64,000 bases of DNA from Halomarina pelagica (GTDB lineage Archaea > Halobacteriota > Halobacteria > Halobacteriales > Haloarculaceae), in NCBI RefSeq assembly GCF_024228315.1, contig NZ_CP100454.1, positions 496,001 through 560,000 of the forward strand. The letters are read 5' to 3'. Shown here in pieces: positions 26,716 through 36,052 of this stretch (its first letter is position 1; every line of letters starts with the position of its first letter). The notes under the pieces are model-generated. The model did no database searches, was not told the DNA's origin, and saw only the letters and a list, made by a program, of their open reading frames with translations. A program made the position numbers and the translations under genes.

Positions 26716-27494
26716 CCGAGCGTCCGCGTCAGCTCGGCCGCGTACCCGAACTCCTTCTCGTAGCCGTAGGGCGACATCAGGACGGGGTAGAACGGCTCCT
26801 GGGCGACCAGTTCGTCGTCGTCGGCGGTGGCGAACGTCGCGCCCGGCGAGACGCGCTCGAAGTTCGACACGCGCACGTCGTAGGACGTCGCCGGGGTCTT
26901 CGGGATGAGCCGTTCGAGCCGGAAGACCGGGATCTCGTCCGAGCGCCGCTCGCCCGCCGGGAGGGCACCGATCGCGCCGAGGAACTCGCGGACGAGGTCG
27001 ACGGCGTACGCCTTCGCCTCCTCGGACCCCTGTCGACCCGCCTCGACCTCGACGACGTCGGCGTACTCGACGAGTCGGCCCTCGGTGAACCCCCCAGCCT
27101 CGACGATGGCGTCGATCGAGAGGTAGGGACAGACCGTCTCGGTCAGCGGATCCGCGTCGTTCACGATGGCGAACGGCCGGTCGTACGACTGCGTCGAGTG
27201 AATCGAGAGCGTGGTGCAGCCCCGTAGCTCGCGTAACACGTCGTGTGCCAGCCTGCGTTCGTACTCGTCGGCGTCCGGATCGCCCGGAAACACGCGGTTC
27301 AGATCGACGTCGGTGTAGCGAACGTTCCGCGCGAGCGCCCGTTCGTTGGCGACGACGAACTTCACCGGCCGTTCGAGCGCCGGTCGCTCGCGGAGGAAGT
27401 GTTCGACCGCGTGCGCGCCGCACGGTTCGTCGCCGTGGATCGCGCCGACGACCGCGTACTCGGGGGTACCCTCCCCTAACTGCTCGACCCGCAT
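26712..27494 (-). CDS. Succinylglutamate desuccinylase/aspartoacylase family protein, second paralogue
   Basis: This 260-aa M14-like zinc hydrolase has ligands His20-Gly-Asp-Glu23 and His99 (LSIHSTQ), substrate-binding DLNRVFPGDPDADEYE (64-79) and a likely catalytic Glu151 in VEVEAGRQG. It is shorter than and divergent from the paralogue at 6716-7735. Family members release acyl groups from amino acids (aspartoacylase, AstE), but the true substrate cannot be inferred. It lies alone between convergent UPF0179 and a DUF309 gene in the same direction. Confidence 0.85.
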   Translation of the reverse strand: MRVEQLGEGTPEYAVVGAIHGDEPCGAHAVEHFLRERPALERPVKFVVANERALARNVRYTDVDLNRVFPGDPDADEYERRLAHDVLRELRGCTTLSIHSTQSYDRPFAIVNDADPLTETVCPYLSIDAIVEAGGFTEGRLVEYADVVEVEAGRQGSEEAKAYAVDLVREFLGAIGALPAGERRSDEIPVFRLERLIPKTPATSYDVRVSNFERVSPGATFATADDDELVAQEPFYPVLMSPYGYEKEFGYAAELTRTLG

Positions 27495-27547
27495 TTGATG
27501 ACGGTACGGAGTCCCCCCATTTCAGTGCCCCGGTCGGCGGCGGCGCG

Positions 27548-28036
27548 TCACGGGTCCAACTCCGCGACGTACGCGAAATCGGCCTCGCGAGCCGTGAGTG
27601 TCTCCCCGTCGAGGCGAACGTGCCAGTCCCGGAGGACGCTCGGATCGTCGAGCGCGGCGGTGAGCGTCTCGCGCACGTCGAGCACGTCGACGCCGTAGAA
27701 GTCGCGGGGGACGCCGTGGAGGTACTGGAGGGCGGTCTCGAACAGCGATCGCATCCCCGAATCGTCGCGGAAGTCGAAGTGCTTGTACGCGCCCGCCGCG
27801 ACCTGCACCATCCCGTGGAGGAACGCGCTCTCCGTTGTGCCGCTCCCGTAGTTGTACCACTCGTCTTCGAAACAATCGTGCGACTCGTGGAACGCCCCGG
27901 AGTTGTACAGCCGAACGCCGTGAACCGTCGCGCGTCTGAGCGTGCCGTGTTCCCAGCGGCCCGCCGTCGCGTCCCACCCCGCCGGCGTCCCCGACCTCGG
28001 CGGCGGAACGTCGGGCGCGTGCGTGTGATCGTCCAT
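27548..28036 (-). CDS. DUF309 domain-containing protein
   Basis: This 162-aa protein has the DUF309 helical signature: [19 protein letters not shown] (H-E-x-H-[ED]-x-x-E-x-x-W) and [15 protein letters not shown]. The DUF309 fold is an all-alpha metal-binding-like bundle of unknown role. The start at 28036 (MDDHTHAP) is chosen; an in-frame ATG at 28063 would add nine residues. There is a C-terminal tail of about 45 residues beyond the core. Confidence 0.8.
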   Translation of the reverse strand: MDDHTHAPDVPPPRSGTPAGWDATAGRWEHGTLRRATVHGVRLYNSGAFHESHDCFEDEWYNYGSGTTESAFLHGMVQVAAGAYKHFDFRDDSGMRSLFETALQYLHGVPRDFYGVDVLDVRETLTAALDDPSVLRDWHVRLDGETLTAREADFAYVAELDP

Positions 28037-28217
28037 GCCGAGTACGTGTCGGTCCACGCCCATATACTGTCGGCCGTCGGGGGCGGTCTCGCCGTCCCGT
28101 CCGTCCGATCCCGCTCCCGTCCCCGGAATCTCACGAACCGGAGGCGGCCGAGGGCGTCGTCGGCCGGGGTCCTTCAAGTGTAAACCTTTACGGCTATCGC
28201 CCTCGCGACCCAGGACG

Positions 28218-28874
28218 ATGGGGCTGCTCGTGGAATACCGAATCGTCTCGCCGTTTCTTCGAAGCGCGTTACAGTCCGTTCCCTCGATGGCCGTCGAGGT
28301 CGAAGACGTTCGGCTGTTCCACGACGAACCGGTTCGACTCGTCTGCTGTGCGAGCGACGGTGACTTCGACGCGTTCGAGGCGGCGCTCCCGGACGACCCC
28401 ACCGTCGAATCGTTCGCCGTCCTCGGGACGACCGACGATCGGCGGTTCTACCGGCTGTCGCTCTCCGCGTACGGCGAGGCGTGCATCGTCTACTCCACGC
28501 TCGCCGACCTCGACATCGCGCTACTCGACAACCGGACGACGATCGCGGGGAGCTGGGTGCGGGTGCGCGTTCCGTCGCGCGACGAACTCCGACGGCTCCG
28601 CGAGGCCTACGAGGAGCGCGACGTCTCGTTTCGCCTCGAGCGTCTCGCCCACCTCGACGTGCCGGCCCGCGAGCGCTACCAGCTCACCGAACGCCAGCGC
28701 GAGGCGCTGGTCGCGGCGTACGAAGCGGGGTACTTCGAGGTCCCGCGTGAGTGCTCGCTCGGGGACGTCGCCGACGACCTCGACATCTCGAAGCAGGCGC
28801 TGTCCGCTCGGCTTCGACGCGGCGAGGCGAACCTCATCAGGAACACCGTGATCGTGGACGAGACGGATAAGTGA
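28218..28874 (+). CDS. Helix-turn-helix regulator of the bacterio-opsin activator (HTH_10) type
   Basis: This 218-aa transcription regulator has an N-terminal alpha/beta sensor-like part (residues 1-150) and a C-terminal HTH_10 domain: [40 protein letters not shown] and [10 protein letters not shown]. This domain is typical of haloarchaeal Bat-like regulators. The N-terminal [16 protein letters not shown] is shared by a group of such proteins without PAS/GAF domains. The target genes are unknown. An AT-richer stretch at about 28178-28192 (GTGTAAACCTTTACG) may be the promoter. Confidence 0.85.
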   Translation: MGLLVEYRIVSPFLRSALQSVPSMAVEVEDVRLFHDEPVRLVCCASDGDFDAFEAALPDDPTVESFAVLGTTDDRRFYRLSLSAYGEACIVYSTLADLDIALLDNRTTIAGSWVRVRVPSRDELRRLREAYEERDVSFRLERLAHLDVPARERYQLTERQREALVAAYEAGYFEVPRECSLGDVADDLDISKQALSARLRRGEANLIRNTVIVDETDK

Positions 28875-29114
28875 TTGACGCGTGAACGCCGACTACTATC
28901 CCCGAGTACCCGAAATCTCTCCCGGATGTCTACCGCGGGTGCGCGTCGAACCGCGAGGCAGAGGTGGGGGTAAGCGGCGTCGGACCGCCGCTCCAGGCTC
29001 TCGTCGGCTCGCACCAGCGGCACATCTCGCAGAGCGGTCAGGTAGCTCGTCGCCTCCGCGTACCGAGGGTCCACGCCGGGACGGAGGACCGCACGACGGA
29101 GCGTTCGACCGCCC

Positions 29115-29555
29115 TCAGAGGTCCTTGGCGATGTTGTTGAGCGTGGTCATCCGATCGGAGCGGCCGCGCAGGTCCCCCGGATCGACGAACTCGGAGAGGC
29201 GCGTCTTCCGGACGTGTTCGCGGAGCGTGTCGAGGGTGCGATCCTCGATGCGAAGCCCGCGGAGGTACGCCGCCAGTTCGCGGAGTTCCTCGTCGGTCGC
29301 GCGTCGGCCGCCGTCGGCACCGCCGAGGTTCCACGCCGTCGTGCGGGCGTCGTTTCCCTCGGGGAGGGTCGCGCCGCCGGCGAGCACCAGGGCCTTCGCC
29401 GTGACCCAGGGGACGACGTCGGGCGACTCGTAGCCCAGTTCGCGGAGGAGTCCCTCCGCCCGGTCCGAGAGGTCGAACTCGCGGCGGGTCGTGCCGACCG
29501 CCGCGAGGAGTTTCAGCCCGTCGCCGCCGCGCGCGAGAAACGGGGAGGTCGCCAT
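29115..29555 (-). CDS. Hypothetical protein (146 aa)
   Basis: I do not recognise this protein. It is soluble, with FLARGGDGLKLLAAVGTTRR near the start, a central LGYESPDVVPWVTAKALVLA, and a charged helical C-terminus (RIEDRTLDTLREHVRKTRL). No Cys, signal or membrane segment is seen. The codon use is like the neighbours. It precedes nothing on the same strand within 240 bases, and lies 50 bases after nikR, so the two could be transcribed together. Confidence 0.6.
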   Translation of the reverse strand: MATSPFLARGGDGLKLLAAVGTTRREFDLSDRAEGLLRELGYESPDVVPWVTAKALVLAGGATLPEGNDARTTAWNLGGADGGRRATDEELRELAAYLRGLRIEDRTLDTLREHVRKTRLSEFVDPGDLRGRSDRMTTLNNIAKDL

Positions 29556-29605
29556 ACCCGGGGTAGCGACGCCGGGAATATGTGCCCGCCGATCTCCGAC
29601 CGGTC

Positions 29606-30037
29606 TCAGCGGTCGGCCGCGAGCGTCCGCTCGAAGTCGTCGACCGGGATGACGGAGTAGTCCACGGTGAGGGTGTCCTTCGTGGCGCGGATCTTCCCGA
29701 CGAACGTCGAGATCTCCTGCAGCGTCCCCTCGAGGATGAACAGTTCCATGCAGTAGTGGTCGCCGACGTGGTTGTGAACGTTCGAGGCGACGAGCGACTC
29801 GTGTTCGTGGCGCAACTTCATCATCCGCTCCTCGACGGCCGTCGTCTCGTAGTTGAACAGGACGGTGACGACCCCCATCAGGTCGCGATCCTCGAGTCGC
29901 TTGTCCTCGAACTCCCCGAGGAGGTTGCGCGCGGCCTCACGGACCACCTCGCTCCGGCCGGTGTAGCCGTGCTCCTCGGCGAACTCGTCGAGGCGTTCCA
30001 GCAACGACTCCGGCATCGAGACGCTGACCACGGTCAT
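29606..30037 (-). CDS. nikR: Nickel-responsive regulator NikR-like protein
   Basis: This 143-aa ribbon-helix-helix repressor has an N-terminal CopG-type DNA-binding domain ([20 protein letters not shown]; residues 1-45) and a C-terminal ACT-like metal domain. The four high-affinity nickel ligands of E. coli NikR are all kept with the same spacing: His77, His88, His90 and Cys96 (HNHVGDHYC). No nickel transporter is next to it in the window. A near-palindromic TATA region upstream suggests autoregulation. Confidence 0.88.
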   Translation of the reverse strand: MTVVSVSMPESLLERLDEFAEEHGYTGRSEVVREAARNLLGEFEDKRLEDRDLMGVVTVLFNYETTAVEERMMKLRHEHESLVASNVHNHVGDHYCMELFILEGTLQEISTFVGKIRATKDTLTVDYSVIPVDDFERTLAADR

Positions 30038-30077
30038 GTATTAACACAGCCCCCCCTCGAGTATTAAAGATTTATAC
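30038..30077 (-). promoter_or_regulatory. nikR promoter with repeated GTATTAA and near-palindromic TATA box
   Basis: Plus-strand GTATTAA occurs at 30038-30044 and again at 30061-30067. The second copy belongs to the near-palindrome GTATTAAAGATTTATAC (30061-30077), which on the minus strand contains TATAAATC about 35 bases before the nikR start. A dimeric ribbon-helix-helix protein could bind here; this is inference. Confidence 0.45.
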
Positions 30078-30187
30078 TGCGCGCCGGACGGACGGCGCGT
30101 CGAGTCCGGCACGCGCGGGGCGTGTTCGCCCGTCGGCTCCCGCTTCGCAACGCTTTAGCGCTCCGCGCGGCGTACTGGAAGACGCGT

Positions 30188-30272
30188 GCGAGGGTAGCCA
30201 AGCCTGGCCAACGGCGGCGGACTCAAGATCCGCTCCTGTAGAGGTTCACGGGTTCGAATCCTGTCCCTCGCA
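30188..30272 (+). tRNA. tRNA-Leu (anticodon CAA)
   Basis: The 85-base class II tRNA has acceptor GCGAGGG pairing with CCCTCGC, discriminator A at 30272, anticodon stem GCGGA/TCCGC with loop CTCAAGA (anticodon CAA), a long variable arm and T-arm CGGG-TTCGAAT-CCTG. No CCA is encoded. A TATA-like GCTTTAGCG lies about 30-38 bases upstream. The 3' end plus flank is duplicated downstream. Confidence 0.95.
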
Positions 30273-30597
30273 TCGCTGGACGCGAACGGACGTGAGCGTC
30301 CTCACACGATGCGGAAGACCGCGACTGGAGCGGCCTTCCCTCGCAAAACCCTCGAAACGTCATTCCGGTAGCGCACGCTCCGCTCCTGTAGAGTCCTCGC
30401 GAGCGGAGCGAGCGAGGGCAGGGAAGTCGCAGCCCGCGAAGCCGAGCGCAGCGAGGCACGCGGGATCGTCTTCCCGTGGTTCACGGGTTCGAATCCTGTC
30501 CCTCGCATCGCTGGACGCGAACGGACGTGAGCGTCCTCACACGATGCGGAAGACCGCGACTGGAGCGGCCTTCCCTCGCAAAACCCTCGAAACGTCA
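30243..30597 (+). repeat. 120-bp direct repeat of the tRNA-Leu 3' end and its flank
   Basis: Bases 30243-30362 (last 30 bases of tRNA-Leu plus 90 bases downstream) recur exactly at 30478-30597, 235 bp away. After the repeats the two sequences stay similar (GGTAGCGCACGCTCCG against GATAGCTCGCGCTCCG). Inside the 115-bp spacer, CCGCTCCTGTAGAG, part of the tRNA variable region, appears once more at about 30380-30393. The pattern suggests repeated insertion and excision at the tRNA, or tandem duplication. No integrase is present. Confidence 0.85.
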
Positions 30598-30665
30598 CTT
30601 CGATAGCTCGCGCTCCGGCCGCCGTGCGACAACCTTCTTGCCGGAGCGACCGTCATACCGAACCG

Positions 30666-31505
30666 ATGGCCGAACTCAGACGCATCGCGACCCACCCGGT
30701 GAAATCCCTCGATCCGGTCGAGCGGGAGACGGCCCGGCTGGTCGAACACGGCGCGCTCGACGGCGACCGCGAGTACGCGATGGTCGCCGCGCCGGCGGAC
30801 GCCCCCCACGACCCGGAGACCGCGTCCGTCGGCGGTCGAGGGGACTACGTGAACGGCAAGCGGACCGCGCTCGTCCACCGCCTGCGCTCGACCGTCGATC
30901 CCGACGCGGGGACGCTCACCCTGCGCGAACACGGCACCGGGGAGCCCCTGACCTTCGATCTGGACGATCGGTCGGCGCTGAACGCCTGGTTGAGCGACTA
31001 CTTCGGCGAGCCGGTGAGCGTGCGCCGTCGGCCCGCCGGGGGGTTCCCCGACGACCGTCAGTACGCCGGACCGACGGTCGTCAGCACCGCCACGCTCCGG
31101 GAGGTGGCGTCCTGGTTCGACTTCGACCTCGACTCCGCTCGGCGGCGCTTCCGCGCCAACCTCGAGATCGGCGGGGTGCCCGCCTTCTGGGAGGACCGCC
31201 TCTACGCCGACCGCGGCGAGGCGGTCGCCTTCCGCGTCGGCGAGGCCGAACTGCTCGGCGTCAACCCCTGCCAGCGCTGCGTCGTCCCCTCCCGCGACCC
31301 CGACACGGGCGAGGGGACGCCCGGCTTCCGCGAGACGTTCATCCGGCGGCGGCGGGCGACGCGCCCCGAGTGGCTGGACAGCGACCGATACGACCACGAC
31401 TTCCGCCTGATGGTCAACACCAGCGTCCCCGAGCGACAGTGGGGGACGACCCTCCGGGTCGGCGACGAGGTCGAGGTGCTGGGCGTGCGCTCGCTGTCGG
31501 CGTAG
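30666..31505 (+). CDS. MOSC domain-containing protein
   Basis: This 279-aa protein combines an N-terminal MOSC beta-barrel domain (LRRIATHPVKSLDPVERETA) and a C-terminal MOSC domain with NPCQRCVVPSRDPDTGEG, where the Cys residues may bind molybdopterin or sulfur, and FRLMVNTSVPERQWG. Relatives include mARC/YcbX, which reduce N-hydroxylated compounds using molybdenum cofactor. A stop-free frame runs antisense through the whole gene (see the DUF3006 pseudogene entry), but the MOSC motifs make this strand the coding one. The ATG at 30666 is chosen; 14 residues upstream are not conserved-looking. Confidence 0.9.
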   Translation: MAELRRIATHPVKSLDPVERETARLVEHGALDGDREYAMVAAPADAPHDPETASVGGRGDYVNGKRTALVHRLRSTVDPDAGTLTLREHGTGEPLTFDLDDRSALNAWLSDYFGEPVSVRRRPAGGFPDDRQYAGPTVVSTATLREVASWFDFDLDSARRRFRANLEIGGVPAFWEDRLYADRGEAVAFRVGEAELLGVNPCQRCVVPSRDPDTGEGTPGFRETFIRRRRATRPEWLDSDRYDHDFRLMVNTSVPERQWGTTLRVGDEVEVLGVRSLSA

Positions 31506-31940
31506 CCGAGGGCAGCGCTCCTCGCCGGGGGGATCGCTCCCGATCGCCCCCGATCGCTCTCGCTCACCCTCCGTCTCACCTGCGTCCGCGTTCCGCGCGA
31601 GGCGGTCGAAGCGCGCCTGCGCCCGCCGACGCCGTGCGCGCGTCGCCGTCGGGTCGTACCGCAACGAGACGACCCGACCGAGCACGAGTCGGGCGGTGAA
31701 CGTCGCGTCGACGTGCCGACCCCCGACCGGGAGGCGCTCCCGTTCGACGGTCCGTACGGTTCCGTCGTCGAGGACGAGCACCGCCGCATCGCCCTCGAAG
31801 CGATCGAGGACTGCGGTCTCGGTCGCCGTCGGGTCGAGGGCGGACGAGCCAGGGGCGGACGGGCCGGGAACGGGCGTCCACGAGAGGGCGAGCGCGGCGA
31901 GGACGAGGGGGACCGCGAGGAGCGCGGGAGTGGGCGGCAC
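31506..31940 (-). pseudogene. DUF3006-like protein with N-terminal membrane anchor, lacking its own stop codon
   Basis: The minus-strand frame from ATG 31940 encodes a hydrophobic N-terminus (ALLAVPLVLAALALSW), then the DUF3006 core AVLDRFEGDAAVLVLDDGTV and a tail AQARFDRLARNAD that matches the intact paralogue at 31986-32264. That paralogue stops a few residues later, but here the frame stays open to 30537, antisense through the whole MOSC gene (467 codons). A +1 shift near 31575 would give an immediate TGA. I suspect a lost stop or a frameshift. The part past 31506 is unlikely to be real protein. Confidence 0.5.
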
Positions 31941-31985
31941 GGGTGACGCTGGTCCCGCCCTCGTTCATAAACCCTCGCCCCGCGC

Positions 31986-32264
31986 TCACTCCTCGTCGTC
32001 CCCCTCGTCGGGTCGGCGCGCGAGGCGATCGAATCGCGCCTGGGCCTCGTCCCGCCGGCGTTCCGTCTCGTCCGGGTCGTAGTCGACCGCGACGACCTCG
32101 CCGTCCTCGACGCGGACCGCGAGCACGGCGTCCTGGTGGCGCGCCTCGGGCGGCAGGTCGTCGCGGTCCACGACGACGTCGCCGACGACCCGATCGTCCG
32201 CCTCCAGCAGTAACACCGCGTCGTCGCCCTCGAAGCGGTCGAGGACCGCCGCGTACTCAGGCAT
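31986..32264 (-). CDS. DUF3006 domain-containing protein
   Basis: This 92-aa protein has the DUF3006 pattern AAVLDRFEGDDAVLLLE, DRDDLPPEARHQDAVLAV and VDYDPDETERRRDEAQARFD. DUF3006 proteins are small beta-barrel-like proteins, often encoded next to ComEC-like metallo-hydrolases. Here the ATG at 32264 lies 8 bases inside the end of such a gene, so translation is coupled and joint action is likely. The protein is very acidic at its end (DEGDDEE). Confidence 0.85.
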   Translation of the reverse strand: MPEYAAVLDRFEGDDAVLLLEADDRVVGDVVVDRDDLPPEARHQDAVLAVRVEDGEVVAVDYDPDETERRRDEAQARFDRLARRPDEGDDEE

Positions 32265-33669
32265 ACGTCTCCGTGAGGATCCGATCCCCGTTGTCGTTTT
32301 CGACGACGACGGTGTCACCGTCGTTGTTCCACACCGGACCCCCAGCCCCCCAGTGGAGGTCGGTCCCGTCGCGTCCGCCGTCCGCGTCGCCCGTCCGGAG
32401 CGTCACGCGCTCGCCGGGGTCGAGGACGACGCCCTCGGGGACGGCGTAGGTCTTTCCCGCCTCGTCGCGGACGGTCCACCCCGAGACATCGAGTGGCGCG
32501 TCTCCCGCGTTCTCGAAGACGACGTACTCGTCGTTCAGGTTCCGCCGGTCGTCGCCCGCGGCGTCCGCGTGGACCTCGGCGACGACGAGCGCGGGCGGCG
32601 ACTCGGTTCGATCGGTTCCGCTCCTGCCGTCCACGACGTCGCCGTCGACGACCGCCCGGCGCTCCAGCGCGTCGTCCGTCCCGGGGGCGACGGGATCGCC
32701 CTCCCGCAGCGCCAGCGGGTCGGTCGGGGCCGCCCGCTGGGTGTAGACGCTCGCCCGATCGCCGTCGCTGACGACCGCCACGTCGCCGTGGGTCGCGGTC
32801 CAGTAGGTCCGCACGTCGCGCGCGGCGAGTCGCCGCAGCGTCTCCTCGTGCGGGTGGCCGTACCGGGAGTCGAAGGCGCTCGAAACGACCGCGATCTTCG
32901 GGTCGGTGGCGTCGAGGAGCGCCTCGCCGGTGCTCGACGCGCTCCCGTGGTGGCCCGCGCTCAGGACCGTCGCGGGGATGGAACCGCCGCTCCGGTTCAC
33001 GACGTAGCGCTCGGCCGACGCCTCGGCGTCCCCGGGCAGGAGGACGGCCGTCTCTCCGAACCGCAGGTAGAGGACGAGGCTGTTCTCGTTTCGCTCGCGG
33101 TCGGCGAGGTAGCCGTCCGGCGGCGCGAGCACGCGCACGGACGCGCCGTCGAGGGGGATCGAGTCCCCGGCGACCGTCCGGTAGAGCGGGACGTCGTGGC
33201 GTTCGACGGCGTCGAGGTACTCCTCGTAGGTCCGCGTGCTCGACGCGATGCCGGGGTCGTACACCGCCCCGACTCCCTCCCCCTCCGTCTCGAAGTGCTC
33301 GATGACGGCGGCGTGCCCGCCGATGTGGTCCGCGTCGGCGTGACTCGTCACGAGGTGGTCGACGCGGTCGACGCCGCGGCGTTCGAGGTACCGGACGACG
33401 TGCTCGCCGTCGTCCCCGTAGTCGCCGGAGTCGACGAGCATCGTCTCGCCAGTCGGCGAGATCACGAGGGCCGAGGCCGACTGGCCCACGTTGATGAAGT
33501 GGACCGAGAGGGTCCCGTTCGCGCCCAGCGCGGGGGACCGGCCGTTCGGACCGCCGTCCGCACCGTCGTCGGTCCCGCCGCCCGGCGCGGGGGCGTCCGG
33601 CCCGGGCGCGACCCCGAAGCACCCGGCGAGGGCGAGGAGCAGACAGAGGGCGACGGCGGCGAGGCGCAT
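32257..33669 (-). CDS. ComEC/Rec2-like metallo-beta-lactamase lipoprotein with lamin-tail domain
   Basis: This 470-aa exported protein starts with a lipobox (LLALAGC, Cys17), followed by a Gly/Asp/Ala-rich spacer. Residues about 52-310 form a metallo-beta-lactamase fold of the ComEC type: VHFINVGQSASALVISP, metal motif SHADADHIGGH (His100, Asp102, Asp104, His105), LLPGDAEASAE and SAGHHGSASSTGE. Residues about 365-470 form a lamin-tail (LTD) beta-sandwich: NLNDEYVVFENAGDAPLDVS and WNNDGDTVVVENDNG. Proteins of this type are thought to be extracellular nucleases. The ATG at 33669 gives the clean lipoprotein signal. Confidence 0.88.
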   Translation of the reverse strand: MRLAAVALCLLLALAGCFGVAPGPDAPAPGGGTDDGADGGPNGRSPALGANGTLSVHFINVGQSASALVISPTGETMLVDSGDYGDDGEHVVRYLERRGVDRVDHLVTSHADADHIGGHAAVIEHFETEGEGVGAVYDPGIASSTRTYEEYLDAVERHDVPLYRTVAGDSIPLDGASVRVLAPPDGYLADRERNENSLVLYLRFGETAVLLPGDAEASAERYVVNRSGGSIPATVLSAGHHGSASSTGEALLDATDPKIAVVSSAFDSRYGHPHEETLRRLAARDVRTYWTATHGDVAVVSDGDRASVYTQRAAPTDPLALREGDPVAPGTDDALERRAVVDGDVVDGRSGTDRTESPPALVVAEVHADAAGDDRRNLNDEYVVFENAGDAPLDVSGWTVRDEAGKTYAVPEGVVLDPGERVTLRTGDADGGRDGTDLHWGAGGPVWNNDGDTVVVENDNGDRILTETYA

Positions 33670-33711
33670 TGCCGGACAATCGGCCGGGACCGATACCACT
33701 CTGTCGGCGGG

Positions 33712-33972
33712 TCAGGCCGGTTCGACCGCGTCGACCTCGCCGACGACCTCCCAGCCGCTCTCGGTCTCGCGGGCGGCGAGCAGGGGATCGTCCTCCCCGT
33801 CGGTGATCATCCGGTAGGTCGTGTCCGTCTCCCGGTCGACGCCCTCGGCCTGGAACGCCTCCTGGAAGAACTCGGCGCTTCGCATGGCGAGGACGACGGC
33901 GTCGCCGCCCTCGAAGTGCAGGCGGATCGGCTCGGGCGTGATGTTGTGGATGCGCTTCGCGAGCGTGTTCAT
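33712..33972 (-). CDS. Hypothetical protein (86 aa)
   Basis: I do not recognise this small soluble protein. It reads MNTLAKRIHNITPEPIRLHF at the start and SGWEVVGEVDAVEPA at the end, with a charged middle. The open frame extends upstream to 34158, but it would then run through the promoter region between this gene and the divergent DUF63 gene; the ATG at 33972 is preferred. It lies 42 bases upstream of the MBL lipoprotein gene on the same strand, so may be cotranscribed with it. Confidence 0.65.
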   Translation of the reverse strand: MNTLAKRIHNITPEPIRLHFEGGDAVVLAMRSAEFFQEAFQAEGVDRETDTTYRMITDGEDDPLLAARETESGWEVVGEVDAVEPA

Positions 33973-34081
33973 GCGTCCTCCCTCGTCGCCGCCCGCCATA
34001 ATCGGTGGGCATTCGGCGCGGTTCGACGGCGCGCCGCCCCGCGCCGCGCCGCGATGCCGTAAGCGGGACGCGATGCCGTGA

Positions 34082-35338
<1,257 letters not shown>

Positions 35339-35367
35339 ACCCGCCTCACCTCCCCTCCCCTCGATCG

Positions 35368-36003
35368 CTACTGCATCCCCTCCGCCGCGACGACAGTGCC
35401 GGCCTCGCTGCGGGTCACGACCGCGCGGAACTCGCCCCCCTCCGCGTCGTCCGCGTGGACGACGACGACCCGCTCGGGGAGGTCGCCCGAAACCTCGACG
35501 GTCGCGCGGTAGTCGTAGGCCGTCGCGGTCGCGTTACAGCCGCGCCGGTCCTCCGGGACGATCGTCCGATCCTCGACGACCACGAGCAGCGACCCGTTCG
35601 CGGTCCGTTCGGCGGTCGTCAGGTTCACCGCGATGCAGTGGCGGTCGCCGATCCCCGTCGTCGAACCGGTGACGACGACGCGACTCGACTCGCGGTCGAA
35701 CTCGACCGCCGTCGCCTCGTGGGGGAGATGCTCGGCGTCGGGCGGGTCGAAGTAGCTCCGGTTGTGGTGTCTGTCGAAGGCCAGCGAGGCGTCCTCGACG
35801 ACGTACGCCGGGGACTCGGAGGTCGATGGTCCGGAATCGTTCGTCGCGTTCGCCCCGTCCGTCCGGTTCGCGTCGCTCGATCCGTTGGTTCCGTTCGCGT
35901 CGCTCGCCCCGTTCGACGCCCCGCCGAGGCACCCGGCGAGCGCGACGAGCGCGCAGAGCAGGAGGACGATCCGACCGCGGTTCGAGTCGTCGGTGGAGGG
36001 CAT
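35368..36003 (-). CDS. Hypothetical lipoprotein
   Basis: This 211-aa protein has a lipobox near residue 24 (CALVALAGC) and an Asn/Gly/Ser/Thr-rich linker (about 26-62) with many possible N-glycosylation sites (NGT, NGS, NRT, NAT), then a beta-rich domain with two Cys pairs candidates (DRHCIAVNLT, RRGCNATATA). It is likely exported and held at the membrane. I do not recognise the domain. It lies 49 bases after the ycaO gene on the same strand. Confidence 0.7.
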   Translation of the reverse strand: MPSTDDSNRGRIVLLLCALVALAGCLGGASNGASDANGTNGSSDANRTDGANATNDSGPSTSESPAYVVEDASLAFDRHHNRSYFDPPDAEHLPHEATAVEFDRESSRVVVTGSTTGIGDRHCIAVNLTTAERTANGSLLVVVEDRTIVPEDRRGCNATATAYDYRATVEVSGDLPERVVVVHADDAEGGEFRAVVTRSEAGTVVAAEGMQ

Positions 36004-36052
36004 CGACCGTGGTACCTCGGCGCACGGTAAGTGTCTTCCGCCGCCGAGCGCG

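Noticed and set aside
28676..29074. 132-codon minus-strand frame opposite the end of the HTH regulator
   Set aside because: Most of it is antisense to the HTH_10 domain; the first 40 codons in the gap have no recognisable feature.
30537..31505. Antisense part of the DUF3006 frame as a real protein domain
   Set aside because: The opposite strand encodes a complete MOSC protein with conserved motifs; the antisense translation has no recognisable domain.
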